Shown: positions 1 through 7,808 of the stretch, piece after piece
Layout: each line of letters opens with the position of its first letter
Position numbering within the stretch: the stretch's first letter is position 1
Assembly (NCBI GenBank): GCA_005776395.1
Contig: SXPJ01000104.1
Span: forward strand, 1-56,186
From: Bdellovibrionales bacterium
GTDB taxonomy: Bacteria; Bdellovibrionota; FAC87; UBA2466
Direction of reading: 5' to 3'
DNA length: 56,186 nucleotides
Position numbers and translations under genes: made by a program
Notes under the pieces: generated by a model
Seen by the model: only the letters and a program-made list of their open reading frames with translations
Told to the model about the DNA's origin: nothing
Database searches by the model: none

Positions 1-374
1 GAAAAGAATTGCACGGAGAACAAGCCAAAGGCAGCGAGCTCTCAAGGCTGACTAGAGGGAAGTTTCGGTTCCTTTACTTGAAGAAAGCTAAACGTAGAAC
101 CGAAAAGGAAAACCAACACATCAACGATGTCTTTAAAGCCAATGAGCACTTTCTAAAACTCGAGCTTATCAAAGAGCGGATGATCACTTTTTTCGATGAA
201 ACCAATGCGGTTACTGCCAAGACCGTGTTTGAGGAAATCGGGGATTGGATATGGCAGTCGGGATTTCAGCATCTTATGAAGTGGTACTTCAGGCTCAAAA
301 TCATGCAGGTCTGCGGCTACCTAAACTCTCGCTACATCACGACATGCAATCAAGTAGTTGCACAAAAACGATAG
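1..374 (+). pseudogene. ISL3-like transposase, 3' remnant
   Basis: The open frame runs in from the window edge and ends at 374. Its middle part (residues about 10-100) looks like the end of the catalytic domain of ISL3-family transposases: a basic stretch with LYLKKAKRR, then a helical region in which an asparagine-rich turn is followed by ELIKERM and, further on, a GDWIWQSG segment. The family would continue with a conserved C-terminal block, but from about 310 the frame leaves the family pattern and soon stops. The last 50 bases belong to a 59-bp sequence repeated near 7.1 kb. I read it as a decayed element. The family assignment rests on pattern memory only, and the 5' part is outside the window. 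Confidence 0.5.
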
Positions 375-380
375 AGACCC
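322..380 (+). repeat. 59-bp dispersed repeat, copy A
   Basis: This stretch matches 7115-7173 in the same orientation at 54 of 59 positions. It starts at TAAACTCTCGCTAC and ends at GATAGAGACCC. The sequences on both sides of the two copies are unrelated. It overlaps the end of the transposase remnant, so it may be part of an old mobile element. Confidence 0.8.
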
Positions 381-625
381 AAACTTACGAAGAGGGCGTG
401 TATAAAAAAAAAGAGAACGGGTAAGTTAGAAATCTTTTAGGATGGAATTGTTATTTCGTAGTCACCTAGCTAAAGCCTCTTACTTATTTGAGATTTACCC
501 TAGTGGAATTGTGCTAAAAACTTCACAATTGCTCTATTGAAAAAAAAAAAGGAAATCTAAAATAAACATAATCAGCAACAAAAAATGAAGGTATTTTTAT
601 AATCTCAGCTTTAAAAGGAGTTAAT

Positions 626-1069
626 ATGATGCGTTCCTATTTTTTATTTTTAATTGGAGTCACTGGTCTATTTACCCTCCCCTCAACCGTATTTGCCGAT
701 TATAGTTTTCACTGCTCCATTGAGTACTTTGCTAGAGGTCTTGTTCGCCCTCGAATTCTCAACACCGAAAATCGAAACTGTGTAATTGGAGTCGTTTATG
801 AAAAGCAAAATAATCTGCCCATCGAACGAGTCTATTCCTGTTCGGTCCCCGCAGGAGCATTGAGCTGTTCGATAACAGTTTCCAACTCTGAAATTCCCTT
901 GGGTTTCTGGTTCAAAAGCGCATATGTTAATCCCGTTATGCTAGAGTCGGATCTCCAGAAGGGGTGCCTCTATGCTCAGGGATATCCTAAGGCTTTCTTA
1001 GCCATTCCCCTCCCCCCTAGCAATAAAATCATCGAAGTCGGTCATAGATATTTTTGCGCGAATCTATAA
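626..1069 (+). CDS. secreted protein of unknown function, six cysteines in the mature part
   Basis: A 147-residue protein with a clear Sec signal peptide (hydrophobic residues about 4-20, cleavage probably after VFA near residue 24). The mature part has about six cysteines, consistent with disulfide bonding after export. A good Shine-Dalgarno (AAGGAG) sits just upstream; the ATG at 626 or at 629 could be used. It stands alone between a repeat-bearing gap and a convergent gene 6 bp away. I do not recognise the family. Gene call firm, function unknown. Confidence 0.75.
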   Translation: MMRSYFLFLIGVTGLFTLPSTVFADYSFHCSIEYFARGLVRPRILNTENRNCVIGVVYEKQNNLPIERVYSCSVPAGALSCSITVSNSEIPLGFWFKSAYVNPVMLESDLQKGCLYAQGYPKAFLAIPLPPSNKIIEVGHRYFCANL

Positions 1070-1075
1070 ATTCTC

Positions 1076-2851
1076 TTAGGGGAGCTCAAATGTCATTTTG
1101 GTTAGAGTCAGAGGATGAGTAAAGCTCACCTTCACCGATCTTAAGCAAAGAGGTTCGTCTTTAAGCGAATGGGTTTGAGTGGCCCCTAGTTTCTTGTTGG
1201 GCAAGTAAAGTTTTTCTCCCACAATAGGAAATCCCAACTGCCATAGATGAATTCTAATCTGGTTGGTTCTTCCCGTTATGGGAATGGCTTCAACTAAAGC
1301 CGTTCCATCTGCATATCTTTGAATAACTTTAAATTCCGTTCTTGCCTCTAGCCCTTGATTTATTTCAATTGCAACGGTTCTTGATCCACACTCATCGGGT
1401 TCAGAGGTAATGGCCATTTCACAAATAAACTCGTCCTCTTTGGGATGCCCTTGTACTTTAGCGTGATAAATCTTTTCAACCTTTCCATTAGCAAATTGAG
1501 TTTGAAGATTTCCTGCTGAATGACGACTTCGAGCAATCACCATCACACCTGAAGTATTCGCATCTAACCGATGGGCAGGTCTGGGGCGTTGAGGTGCATA
1601 AACCTCATTGAGAAAATACTGCAAAGTATTTCGATTAAATCTCCCACCTGCATGAACAGGTAATGGCGCCGGCTTATCAATCACAATCACCATTTCATCC
1701 TCATACAAAATCTTCACATTTGCATTTACATCGGGCTCGCTCGCCTTGGGAAGTTTGTGAAGATACCTCTCTCCAGCTTGGATCTTGTGCGAAGCTATTA
1801 CAGGTTCCATTTGAGATGTGAGAATTTCCCCGGAATTAATCTCTTTCATCCACTCCTCTTCTGGGATGTGATTCAAAATTTCCGACAAAAATTCCAAAAT
1901 AGTTTTTCCATGAAAAACTTTAGGCACTTTGACAGGACGATAGTTTTCATAAGGTTCGCTGCCGGGAAGTTTTGTTTTAAATCTCTCAAAAGCCACTTGG
2001 TGTTTCTCCATTGACTCTCGACGTTTTTCTTCAGGAGAAACATAACAATAAGAACAGGTCTTACCTAAAACATAACGAGGATCCTTTTGCTCTTCCGAGG
2101 TCAAAGGGGAAAGACAGGCAAAGCACTGGGAGTCGGGTGTTTCTGCAAGATGAGGATCTACCCCAACTCTCTGGTCAAAAACAAAACAGTCCCCTTGATA
2201 GTGTGCCCCCCCAACCTCTTCAAAATATTTTAAAATGCCACCATCCAATTGAAAAATATGCTTAAAGCCAACCGACTCCATGTAAGGGCCGGCCTTTTCA
2301 CAACGGATTCCGCCAGTGCAAAACATGACAATCGGTTCATCCTTCATCTTCTCAGGTAATTTGGCTACAGCTAAAGGGAAGTCTCTAAAATGGTTTACCC
2401 CAATAGGGAGTGCCTTATCGAAAGTTCCGAGCTTAACTTCATAATCATTTCTTGTGTCTAATAGAGTGATAGCTCTGCCCTCATCCAGCCATTTTTTTAG
2501 TTCTATCGCTTTTAATTTAGGAGAGGTTCTTTTAGCAGGATCAATCCCCTCCACTCCGAATGCGATAATCTCTTTCTTAATTCTCACTAACATACGGGTA
2601 AAGGGCTGATGAGTACTGTCGCTAAACTTAGGATTTAATCCTTCAAGCCCTGGAATCTTCCAGAGCTCTTGCATGAGAAGATCGATCTTCTCTCGTGTCC
2701 CTGCCACAAACAGATTGATCCCCTCAGTACTAAGTAAAATGGTCCCTTTAAGTTCCCAAGCTTTACACCTTTCCAATAGCCTTTCTCTCAAGGGTTTAAG
2801 ATCGGTTAAATGGGTAAAATAATAGGTAGAAATATTGGTATATATATTCAT
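1076..2851 (-). CDS. TrhO-type tRNA uridine hydroxylase fused to RluA-family pseudouridine synthase
   Basis: Two RNA-modifying enzymes in one 591-residue frame. Residues 1 to about 300 match TrhO (UPF0176/YceA): an N-terminal ferredoxin-like part, then a rhodanese domain with active-site loop FCTGGIRCEK (Cys178), then two CxxC pairs (243/246 and 266/269). TrhO makes 5-hydroxyuridine at tRNA position 34. Residues about 315-370 may be an S4-like RNA-binding region. Residues about 375-591 are an RluA-type pseudouridine synthase with the catalytic motif HRLDANTSG (427-435, Asp430) and the GRTNQIRIHL motif (527-536). Both active sites look intact and the frame is unbroken, so the fusion is read directly from the sequence. 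The target of the second domain (tRNA or rRNA) cannot be told from here. Confidence 0.92.
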   Translation of the reverse strand: MNIYTNISTYYFTHLTDLKPLRERLLERCKAWELKGTILLSTEGINLFVAGTREKIDLLMQELWKIPGLEGLNPKFSDSTHQPFTRMLVRIKKEIIAFGVEGIDPAKRTSPKLKAIELKKWLDEGRAITLLDTRNDYEVKLGTFDKALPIGVNHFRDFPLAVAKLPEKMKDEPIVMFCTGGIRCEKAGPYMESVGFKHIFQLDGGILKYFEEVGGAHYQGDCFVFDQRVGVDPHLAETPDSQCFACLSPLTSEEQKDPRYVLGKTCSYCYVSPEEKRRESMEKHQVAFERFKTKLPGSEPYENYRPVKVPKVFHGKTILEFLSEILNHIPEEEWMKEINSGEILTSQMEPVIASHKIQAGERYLHKLPKASEPDVNANVKILYEDEMVIVIDKPAPLPVHAGGRFNRNTLQYFLNEVYAPQRPRPAHRLDANTSGVMVIARSRHSAGNLQTQFANGKVEKIYHAKVQGHPKEDEFICEMAITSEPDECGSRTVAIEINQGLEARTEFKVIQRYADGTALVEAIPITGRTNQIRIHLWQLGFPIVGEKLYLPNKKLGATQTHSLKDEPLCLRSVKVSFTHPLTLTKMTFELP

Positions 2852-2914
2852 TGATAAAGGCGTTTTAGCGAAATATGGTGCGCTTAGTCAACTACATGTA
2901 ATAATCTTTCCTTA

Positions 2915-2932
2915 GAGAGGCCGAATCCTCTC
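2915..2932. other. small hairpin between ATP-grasp gene and trhO fusion
   Basis: GAGAGG and CCTCTC form a perfect 6-bp stem with a 6-base loop. It lies in the 131-bp gap upstream of the TrhO-RluA gene. No U-run follows on either strand, so it is not a standard terminator. Confidence 0.35.
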
Positions 2933-2956
2933 GTGATTCCACCCAAAGTAAAGCCG

Positions 2957-2982
2957 TACCTTTTGGTGGTACCTTTTGGTGG
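2957..2982. repeat. 13-bp tandem repeat, two exact copies
   Basis: TACCTTTTGGTGG occurs twice in direct succession and ends at the base next to the stop codon of the ATP-grasp gene. It looks like a recent slippage duplication in non-coding sequence. Confidence 0.9.
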
Positions 2983-3936
2983 TTATTCCAATAACTTGAG
3001 CATCTCATCGATAATAATCTTCTCGCCTCTAATGCCCATGACTTTGTTTATTTGAGGGACCGCTGAAGGGCACGTAATATTAACTTCGGTTAAATAATCA
3101 CCGATAAAATCCACTCCAAGAAGATAGAGTCCTTTACTATAGAGATCACGCGAAACGACTTCACAGGCCTTAAGCTGTTTTAAAGTGGGGGTAAAAAGAT
3201 GAGCACTTCCCCCTTGATGAAGATTAGCTAAACGACTTCCCTCTTTAGGTTTTCTTAAGACACTGCCTACCACTTTCTGATTCATGACAACAATCCGAAG
3301 ATCTCCTTGGGTTGTCACCTCATTTAAATAAGGCTGAACAGCTACTTTGGGCTGCCATTGCTCCCAATATCTCTTAAGTTCATCATCGGAACTCTTCGAA
3401 CTAAAAAATTCAATACCTAATCCCGAATATAGATGAAGTGGTTTAGCTACAACCTCCCCTGCACTTTTGCGAACTAAAGAGATAAATTGAAAAAGAGAAT
3501 CACATTCCCATGTAGTTACAGCAAATTCAGGATAGCTCTGAGGTAAGAGATGTTCACTTAAACGCCAATTCCATTCTGGATTATTGATCTGTAAAATTCT
3601 TTTGGATAATGAAGCAAAGTGCTTCATATGACCCCTATAGCGATCATTAACTGGAGGATCTAGTCTCTGCCAAATGACATCATACTGTTCAACCTCTTGG
3701 CTCTTAGGCGCCTCTAAAACAAAGGGCTCTTTCTGCAGAGGGAGAACCTGAACCAACTTCTGAATCGGCAAATGAGTGAAGTAATCTTTTGTCTTTTTTT
3801 TCCAATCAACTGCCCCTAAATCAACATAATCAACACTAAAGCCACGGGACAACATCTCTAATGCCAATACAACTCCCGTATCTAATCCAATCTGCATTGT
3901 TTGGGTGGGTTCACCCGCTATCAGAATCTTAATCAT
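2983..3936 (-). CDS. glutathione-synthase-like ATP-grasp ligase
   Basis: A 317-residue protein with the layout of GshB. The N-terminal domain ends in a DPP motif (RLDPPVNDRY). It is followed by the NxP region (INNPEW), a central AKPLHLYSGLG loop matching the KPL..xGG nucleotide-binding loop, a GDLRIVV strand, a glycine-rich NLHQGGS loop, and a C-terminal metal-binding TEVNIT where GshB has EINVTSP. GshB joins gamma-glutamylcysteine and glycine. The start is supported by GGAG eight bases before the ATG. Several GshB positions are altered (TCPSA in place of TSPT), and no gshA is nearby. A related peptide ligase is therefore possible. Confidence 0.75.
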   Translation of the reverse strand: MIKILIAGEPTQTMQIGLDTGVVLALEMLSRGFSVDYVDLGAVDWKKKTKDYFTHLPIQKLVQVLPLQKEPFVLEAPKSQEVEQYDVIWQRLDPPVNDRYRGHMKHFASLSKRILQINNPEWNWRLSEHLLPQSYPEFAVTTWECDSLFQFISLVRKSAGEVVAKPLHLYSGLGIEFFSSKSSDDELKRYWEQWQPKVAVQPYLNEVTTQGDLRIVVMNQKVVGSVLRKPKEGSRLANLHQGGSAHLFTPTLKQLKACEVVSRDLYSKGLYLLGVDFIGDYLTEVNITCPSAVPQINKVMGIRGEKIIIDEMLKLLE

Positions 3937-4327
3937 CTCTCTAGCTCCACTTTTAAACTCTCAAAATCATAATCTCAATTTTTACATGTACAAACAAAAC
4001 TTTAAACTCCCAACAATTCTCGGTGAGCCACAGGGCATGATAAAAAGTGAAGTCCTTCAAGAATTTGGATATGAAAGTGGGGCTACCAGCTCCAGGGAAA
4101 GTCACTGTACGCCCCACTTTCATATCCAAATTCTTGAAGGAACCATCATAAAATTACCCCAATGGCACACCGAGACTTTACGGAAATATTTTTCTAGTGC
4201 TCCTCAATTAGCCTCAAAATCTATTCACCTAGAATTGCTGTTAAACTTCTATACTTTACAAACCGCAATGCAATGCCCCTTACATGTAACTTTAATAATC
4301 TATACACTTAGTTAAAGGCTCCTGATA
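3937..4327. other. 391-bp gene-free stretch between divergent genes
   Basis: It separates the ATP-grasp gene (leftward) from the GT-C gene (rightward) and should hold both promoters, though no convincing -35/-10 pair was seen. Its main content is the perfect inverted repeat at 4053-4141. An open frame crosses most of the gap on the plus strand, but it has no Shine-Dalgarno and runs through both arms of the hairpin, so I do not call a gene. Confidence 0.6.
4053..4141. repeat. perfect 31-bp inverted repeat with 27-base loop
   Basis: The left arm 4053-4083 (TCCTTCAAGAATTTGGATAT and 11 further bases) and the right arm 4111-4141 are exact reverse complements, with no mismatch over 31 bp. The loop is 4084-4110. 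Neither arm is followed by a T-run, so this is not an ordinary terminator. It could be a structured RNA, a remnant of a small mobile element, or an amplification artefact. Confidence 0.95.
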
Positions 4328-6046
4328 ATGATAAAAACCACTGAAGATGCCTTCCCGTCTAAATCTCGCTTAGAGATTAACTCTTCATTTTTTTTGGGCA
4401 CCTTAAAAAGACCCCATGTTTTAATGAGTGTTTTATTGGGATTAATATCACTTGCCTATTATATTTTAGTCCCTACACAATTAATCTCTACTAAGCTGAC
4501 TCAAATTGGATTTAGAGAACCCTCTTTTTTTCCTGAAGGAATAAAGATTTTAGTTTTTTCTTTGTGGTTTAGTATTTTTTATTTCCTATTTTCTTCCAAA
4601 AACAACATCACTCAACGGGCAAGTCCCTTTCATTTTAAAACAAGTCCCTACCCAAGTTGGGCAAATTATTTTCTACTAACAGCAGCTTTTTCCATACTTC
4701 TAGGCTCTCTGTTACAAATTCAATCTCCCTTGACTTACGATGAGATGAATATTGGTGGAGCCTTAGCCAACAGAAGTTTTTCCCAGGTTATAGATTTAAT
4801 ACTTCAGGGGCTCTACCGAGCCACCAATACCCAACACACGTTATCATCACTTACTGCCTATTTTAGTATGGTTACTTTTGGAAAGAGTGCATGGATCATG
4901 CGGCTAAGCGCCATTCCGTTTGCTATTTTATTTTTACTGACAGTTTATAAGTTCTGCAAAAATTTTCTTCCTCTCATGGCTACGTTAATAGTTTTTGGAA
5001 ATCTATTAGCCAATGAAAACGTGACATTCTATCTTCATTCACCGAGAGGTTTTGTCACAATGATGCTATTTAGCCTTCTCAGTTTAATGGGGGTTTTAAA
5101 ACTAATTAAACCAGATACAAAACTCACTCCATTTAGGTATTCATGCTTTGGGCTATTTTATTTTTCACTTATTTTAACTAATACCAATGGAGGAATGTTC
5201 GCTCTTTTCCTGTTTTGCTCACTCGTTTTTTGGGCGTTACTAAATAAAAAACAATACTCAAGAGAACAATTTCAATCGATTAAATGTGTACTTTTAATTA
5301 TGGTTTTACTCCTACCTCTATTTTTTATTGGAGCCCTACGTGAAGCCCAAGTTCAATCGGGACTTTCACAGTTAAATGGCTACAATAAGGAATGGAATCT
5401 GGGAACTATGGGATATCTCTTTGGGTTCGACCGTATTTGGTGGAGCAAATTGGTCTTAATCTTTAGTCTCGGGCTCTTTGTTTTTCGAATTCGTAAGTTT
5501 AAATTAACTACAGATTTTTTAAGTCTATTTTTACTACTTTCTTGGTTAGCACTTTTTACTATCCTACTCGTTTTAGGAGTTCGATCCTATGAGGCCAGAT
5601 ACGCCCTAGCCTTCCTCGTTCCTTTCTTAGCTTGGCTCGGACAAACGATAGATCTTCTTCCTAGATATTTTCGTGCCGGTGGAATTTTCTTGGTAGGTAT
5701 TCTAACTATTTTATTACCTCTTTTATCAAGACACCGAGTTTATGAATCTATCACTGGAAGTTACGAAATGGCTCACACCTTTTTAGTAGAGGCTCGTAAT
5801 ATAGCGAGAGAGCCAAAATCATGTTTTTCATTTAAAGGGGATAATTATGAAATTACAGCCGCTAAAGAGCTCTATTTTCAAGGGGTTCAACTCTTAGATA
5901 ATACATCTGATTTAAAAGCCTGCCCCCTAATTTATCAGCTGAGAATGAAAGAGGGTTCTAAAAAAATACTACCTAAACTTCCTGGACAAACTATATATTT
6001 CGATTCTGAGGGCCGATCTCTAGCCGTAGAGCAACTCCACAACTGA
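4328..6046 (+). CDS. polytopic membrane protein, probable GT-C (ArnT/PMT-like) glycosyltransferase
   Basis: A 572-residue protein with about ten or more hydrophobic segments and a soluble C-terminal tail (about 500-572). After an early membrane segment comes a loop with TYDEMNIG. An acidic pair in the first outer loop is the hallmark of GT-C enzymes, which take sugars from polyprenyl-phosphate donors and add them to lipids or proteins at the outer face of the inner membrane. A GT-2 glycosyltransferase of the polyprenyl-phosphate type lies just downstream and could supply the donor, which supports the call. AAAGG nine bases before the ATG supports the start. The acceptor is unknown. Confidence 0.6.
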   Translation: MIKTTEDAFPSKSRLEINSSFFLGTLKRPHVLMSVLLGLISLAYYILVPTQLISTKLTQIGFREPSFFPEGIKILVFSLWFSIFYFLFSSKNNITQRASPFHFKTSPYPSWANYFLLTAAFSILLGSLLQIQSPLTYDEMNIGGALANRSFSQVIDLILQGLYRATNTQHTLSSLTAYFSMVTFGKSAWIMRLSAIPFAILFLLTVYKFCKNFLPLMATLIVFGNLLANENVTFYLHSPRGFVTMMLFSLLSLMGVLKLIKPDTKLTPFRYSCFGLFYFSLILTNTNGGMFALFLFCSLVFWALLNKKQYSREQFQSIKCVLLIMVLLLPLFFIGALREAQVQSGLSQLNGYNKEWNLGTMGYLFGFDRIWWSKLVLIFSLGLFVFRIRKFKLTTDFLSLFLLLSWLALFTILLVLGVRSYEARYALAFLVPFLAWLGQTIDLLPRYFRAGGIFLVGILTILLPLLSRHRVYESITGSYEMAHTFLVEARNIAREPKSCFSFKGDNYEITAAKELYFQGVQLLDNTSDLKACPLIYQLRMKEGSKKILPKLPGQTIYFDSEGRSLAVEQLHN

Positions 6047-6131
6047 AGTTTGGTTTTACAGCTCACAAAAAGCTATTAAACTTAAGTAAATCCATAGCGC
6101 AAACTTAGTTTAATTGATAAAATTTTCATCT

Positions 6132-6932
6132 ATGATTAACAATAAAAAAATTGCCGTAGTTCTTCCGGCTTATAATGCCGAACTTACACTTGAGAGAACC
6201 GTTAAAGAAATCCCCAGAGATATTGTAGATGAAGTTATTCTAGTTGATGATGCAAGTTCCGATAAGACAGTTGCTTTAGCAAGAAATCTCGAACTAAAAA
6301 CTATTCAACATTCGAAAAACAGAGGCTATGGAGGAAATCAGAAGACTTGCTATGAGGCGGCTCTTAAATCTGGAGCGGATATTGTCGTGATGGTTCATCC
6401 CGATTATCAGTACACCCCCAAGTTAATAACCCCCATGGCATCTATGATAGCCTTTGAAGTTTATGATTGTATATTGGGCTCCAGAATCCTTGGTGGAACT
6501 GCCCTATCCGGAGGAATGCCTGTCTACAAATATATATTCAACCGACTTTTATCTGCAGTTCAGAACCTTCTTCTCGGGCAAAAGATATCGGAATATCACA
6601 CCGGGTACAGAGCCTTCTCAAGAAAATTATTGGAAAGTCTCCCTTTAGAAAACAATTCAGATGATTTTGTATTCGACAGTCAAATGTTGGTTCAGATTAT
6701 CTTTGGAAAATTTCGTATCGGTGAGATCTCTTGTCCCACCAAATATTTTGCAGAAGCCTCATCGATTAATTTTCTACGATCAGTAAAGTATGGTTTAGGG
6801 TGTCTTATATGTGCCTTACAATTTCGACTTAAAAAACTAGGTTTCGCACACACTAAGTTTCTAGATTTCTCTCCGCCCGTAACCCTTAACAATAAAGATT
6901 TTCAAGGTAAAATTAAGTCCCACTCGAATTAG
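6132..6932 (+). CDS. family 2 glycosyltransferase, polyprenyl-phosphate-sugar synthase type
   Basis: GT-A fold enzyme resembling dolichyl-phosphate-mannose synthases: VVLPAYNAE at the N-terminus, VDDASSDKT for nucleotide binding, and a VHPDYQY segment in place of the DxD motif. It probably moves a sugar from a nucleotide donor to a lipid phosphate, or directly to a glycan. I chose the ATG at 6132 over a TTG at 6114 because family members begin a few residues before the first strand; neither has a clear ribosome site. It lies 85 bp after the GT-C gene and is probably cotranscribed. There is no long membrane segment at the C-terminus. Confidence 0.85.
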   Translation: MINNKKIAVVLPAYNAELTLERTVKEIPRDIVDEVILVDDASSDKTVALARNLELKTIQHSKNRGYGGNQKTCYEAALKSGADIVVMVHPDYQYTPKLITPMASMIAFEVYDCILGSRILGGTALSGGMPVYKYIFNRLLSAVQNLLLGQKISEYHTGYRAFSRKLLESLPLENNSDDFVFDSQMLVQIIFGKFRIGEISCPTKYFAEASSINFLRSVKYGLGCLICALQFRLKKLGFAHTKFLDFSPPVTLNNKDFQGKIKSHSN

Positions 6933-7254
6933 ATTTGCATCTTATATCTCTTATTCCATCATTATTGCTTATAGAATCACCGCTATATAATGAAAAGAAA
7001 TTTCAAAAAACGAAGAAAGTTCCTAGAAGATTTTTTGCTGAAGAAATCTGTGGTGTTGTCGGCAGAGGGAACACTAGTTTTGAGATCTGTGAAATATTGA
7101 TTCCGAAGAAATATTTAACTCTCGCTACGTCACGACGTGCAATCAAGCAGATGCACAAAAACGATAGAGACCCGGCAAACCGAACAAAAAAAACACTAAA
7201 CTCATCACCTCCCTATTTCTGGTTCTTTCTAAATAACGGCTAGAGGACTAGTCG
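6933..7254. other. 322-bp stretch without a supportable gene
   Basis: This follows the glycosyltransferase. It contains copy B of the 59-bp repeat and several short open frames, including a 36-codon basic one from 6990, none with a ribosome site or recognisable sequence. It looks like decayed mobile DNA. Confidence 0.6.
7115..7173 (+). repeat. 59-bp dispersed repeat, copy B
   Basis: Matches 322-380 at 54 of 59 positions in the same orientation, ending at the identical GATAGAGACCC. It lies 81 bp beyond the 3' end of the chimeric four-helix-bundle ORF, as copy A lies at the end of a transposase remnant. Confidence 0.8.
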
Positions 7255-7599
7255 TCACTCGAGAGTTTTGCATAGTTTGCAAAGGTGATGAGCGAGTTTG
7301 TCCGTGATTTCACTCAACTCAGGGTTGTGAATTTCAAGTAATTGAAGAACTGCTACACTTTCACGAAAACTGCCAAGAGCAATACGGCAAAATCTTGCTC
7401 TGTCTTTGGGACTGGGCTTAGCCGAACCCTCTGCGAGGTTTAGAGCCACTCCTTCAGATAAAGGTTCAAGTTGAATAATGGCCTGTACTTCTCGGTGACT
7501 CCCAAAAGCGATTTGGAAAAACCTTCCTGATGAATTTAACAAAAAGGAACGAGATACTTTGGACCCTTTAGCTGCCAGCGTCTTCAAACTCTTGCGCAA
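7255..7599 (-). pseudogene. four-helix-bundle (rRNA intervening-sequence/Avd family) protein, rearranged
   Basis: The C-terminal 80 residues match the small four-helix-bundle family (TIGR02436-like). They show ALNLAEGSAKPSPKDRARF and then RIALGSFRESVAVLQL, the conserved NxAEG turn and the A-GS-RE helix. Upstream, where helix 1 should be, there is instead a second version of the same helix (QIAFGSHREVQAIIQL). The two DNA stretches are clearly related but diverged. The frame opens with a TTG placed directly after an in-frame TAA. This suggests fusion of two paralogous copies and decay. Family members are found inside 23S rRNA intervening sequences, as free-standing genes, and as Avd in diversity-generating retroelements; which applies here is unknown. 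Confidence 0.55.
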
Positions 7600-7650
7600 T
7601 TACCGGGTGCCCTGACCGCAATCCGGTGTGCCGGTTTTGCCGCAATGCCG
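7594..7650. repeat. GC-rich patch with two imperfect repeat units
   Basis: The patch is much richer in G+C than its surroundings. It carries two related units, each starting TGCC and ending CCGCAAT (7608-7622 and 7629-7646). It abuts the start of the four-helix-bundle ORF. Its function is unknown. Confidence 0.4.
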
Positions 7651-7808
7651 AAATCAGATATCAGCTAGGCGGGGACATACAAATAAAAGAAAGAGCGCCT
7701 ATTTCTTCAAAAGGCCACTCAATACGTCTCGTCTCTTTGGAGACAGATCCAACTTAACACCTATTAAAGAATTCCCAAATTCTACCGATAACTTAATGGG
7801 GGTTTCTC

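Noticed and set aside
3905-4315. 136-codon open frame across the hairpin gap
   Set aside because: It begins inside the opposite gene, has no ribosome site and runs through both arms of the perfect inverted repeat, which keeps the frame open by chance.
6935-7243. 102-codon open frame after the glycosyltransferase
   Set aside because: Low-complexity translation, no ribosome site, and it crosses the 59-bp repeat out of phase with any recognisable protein.
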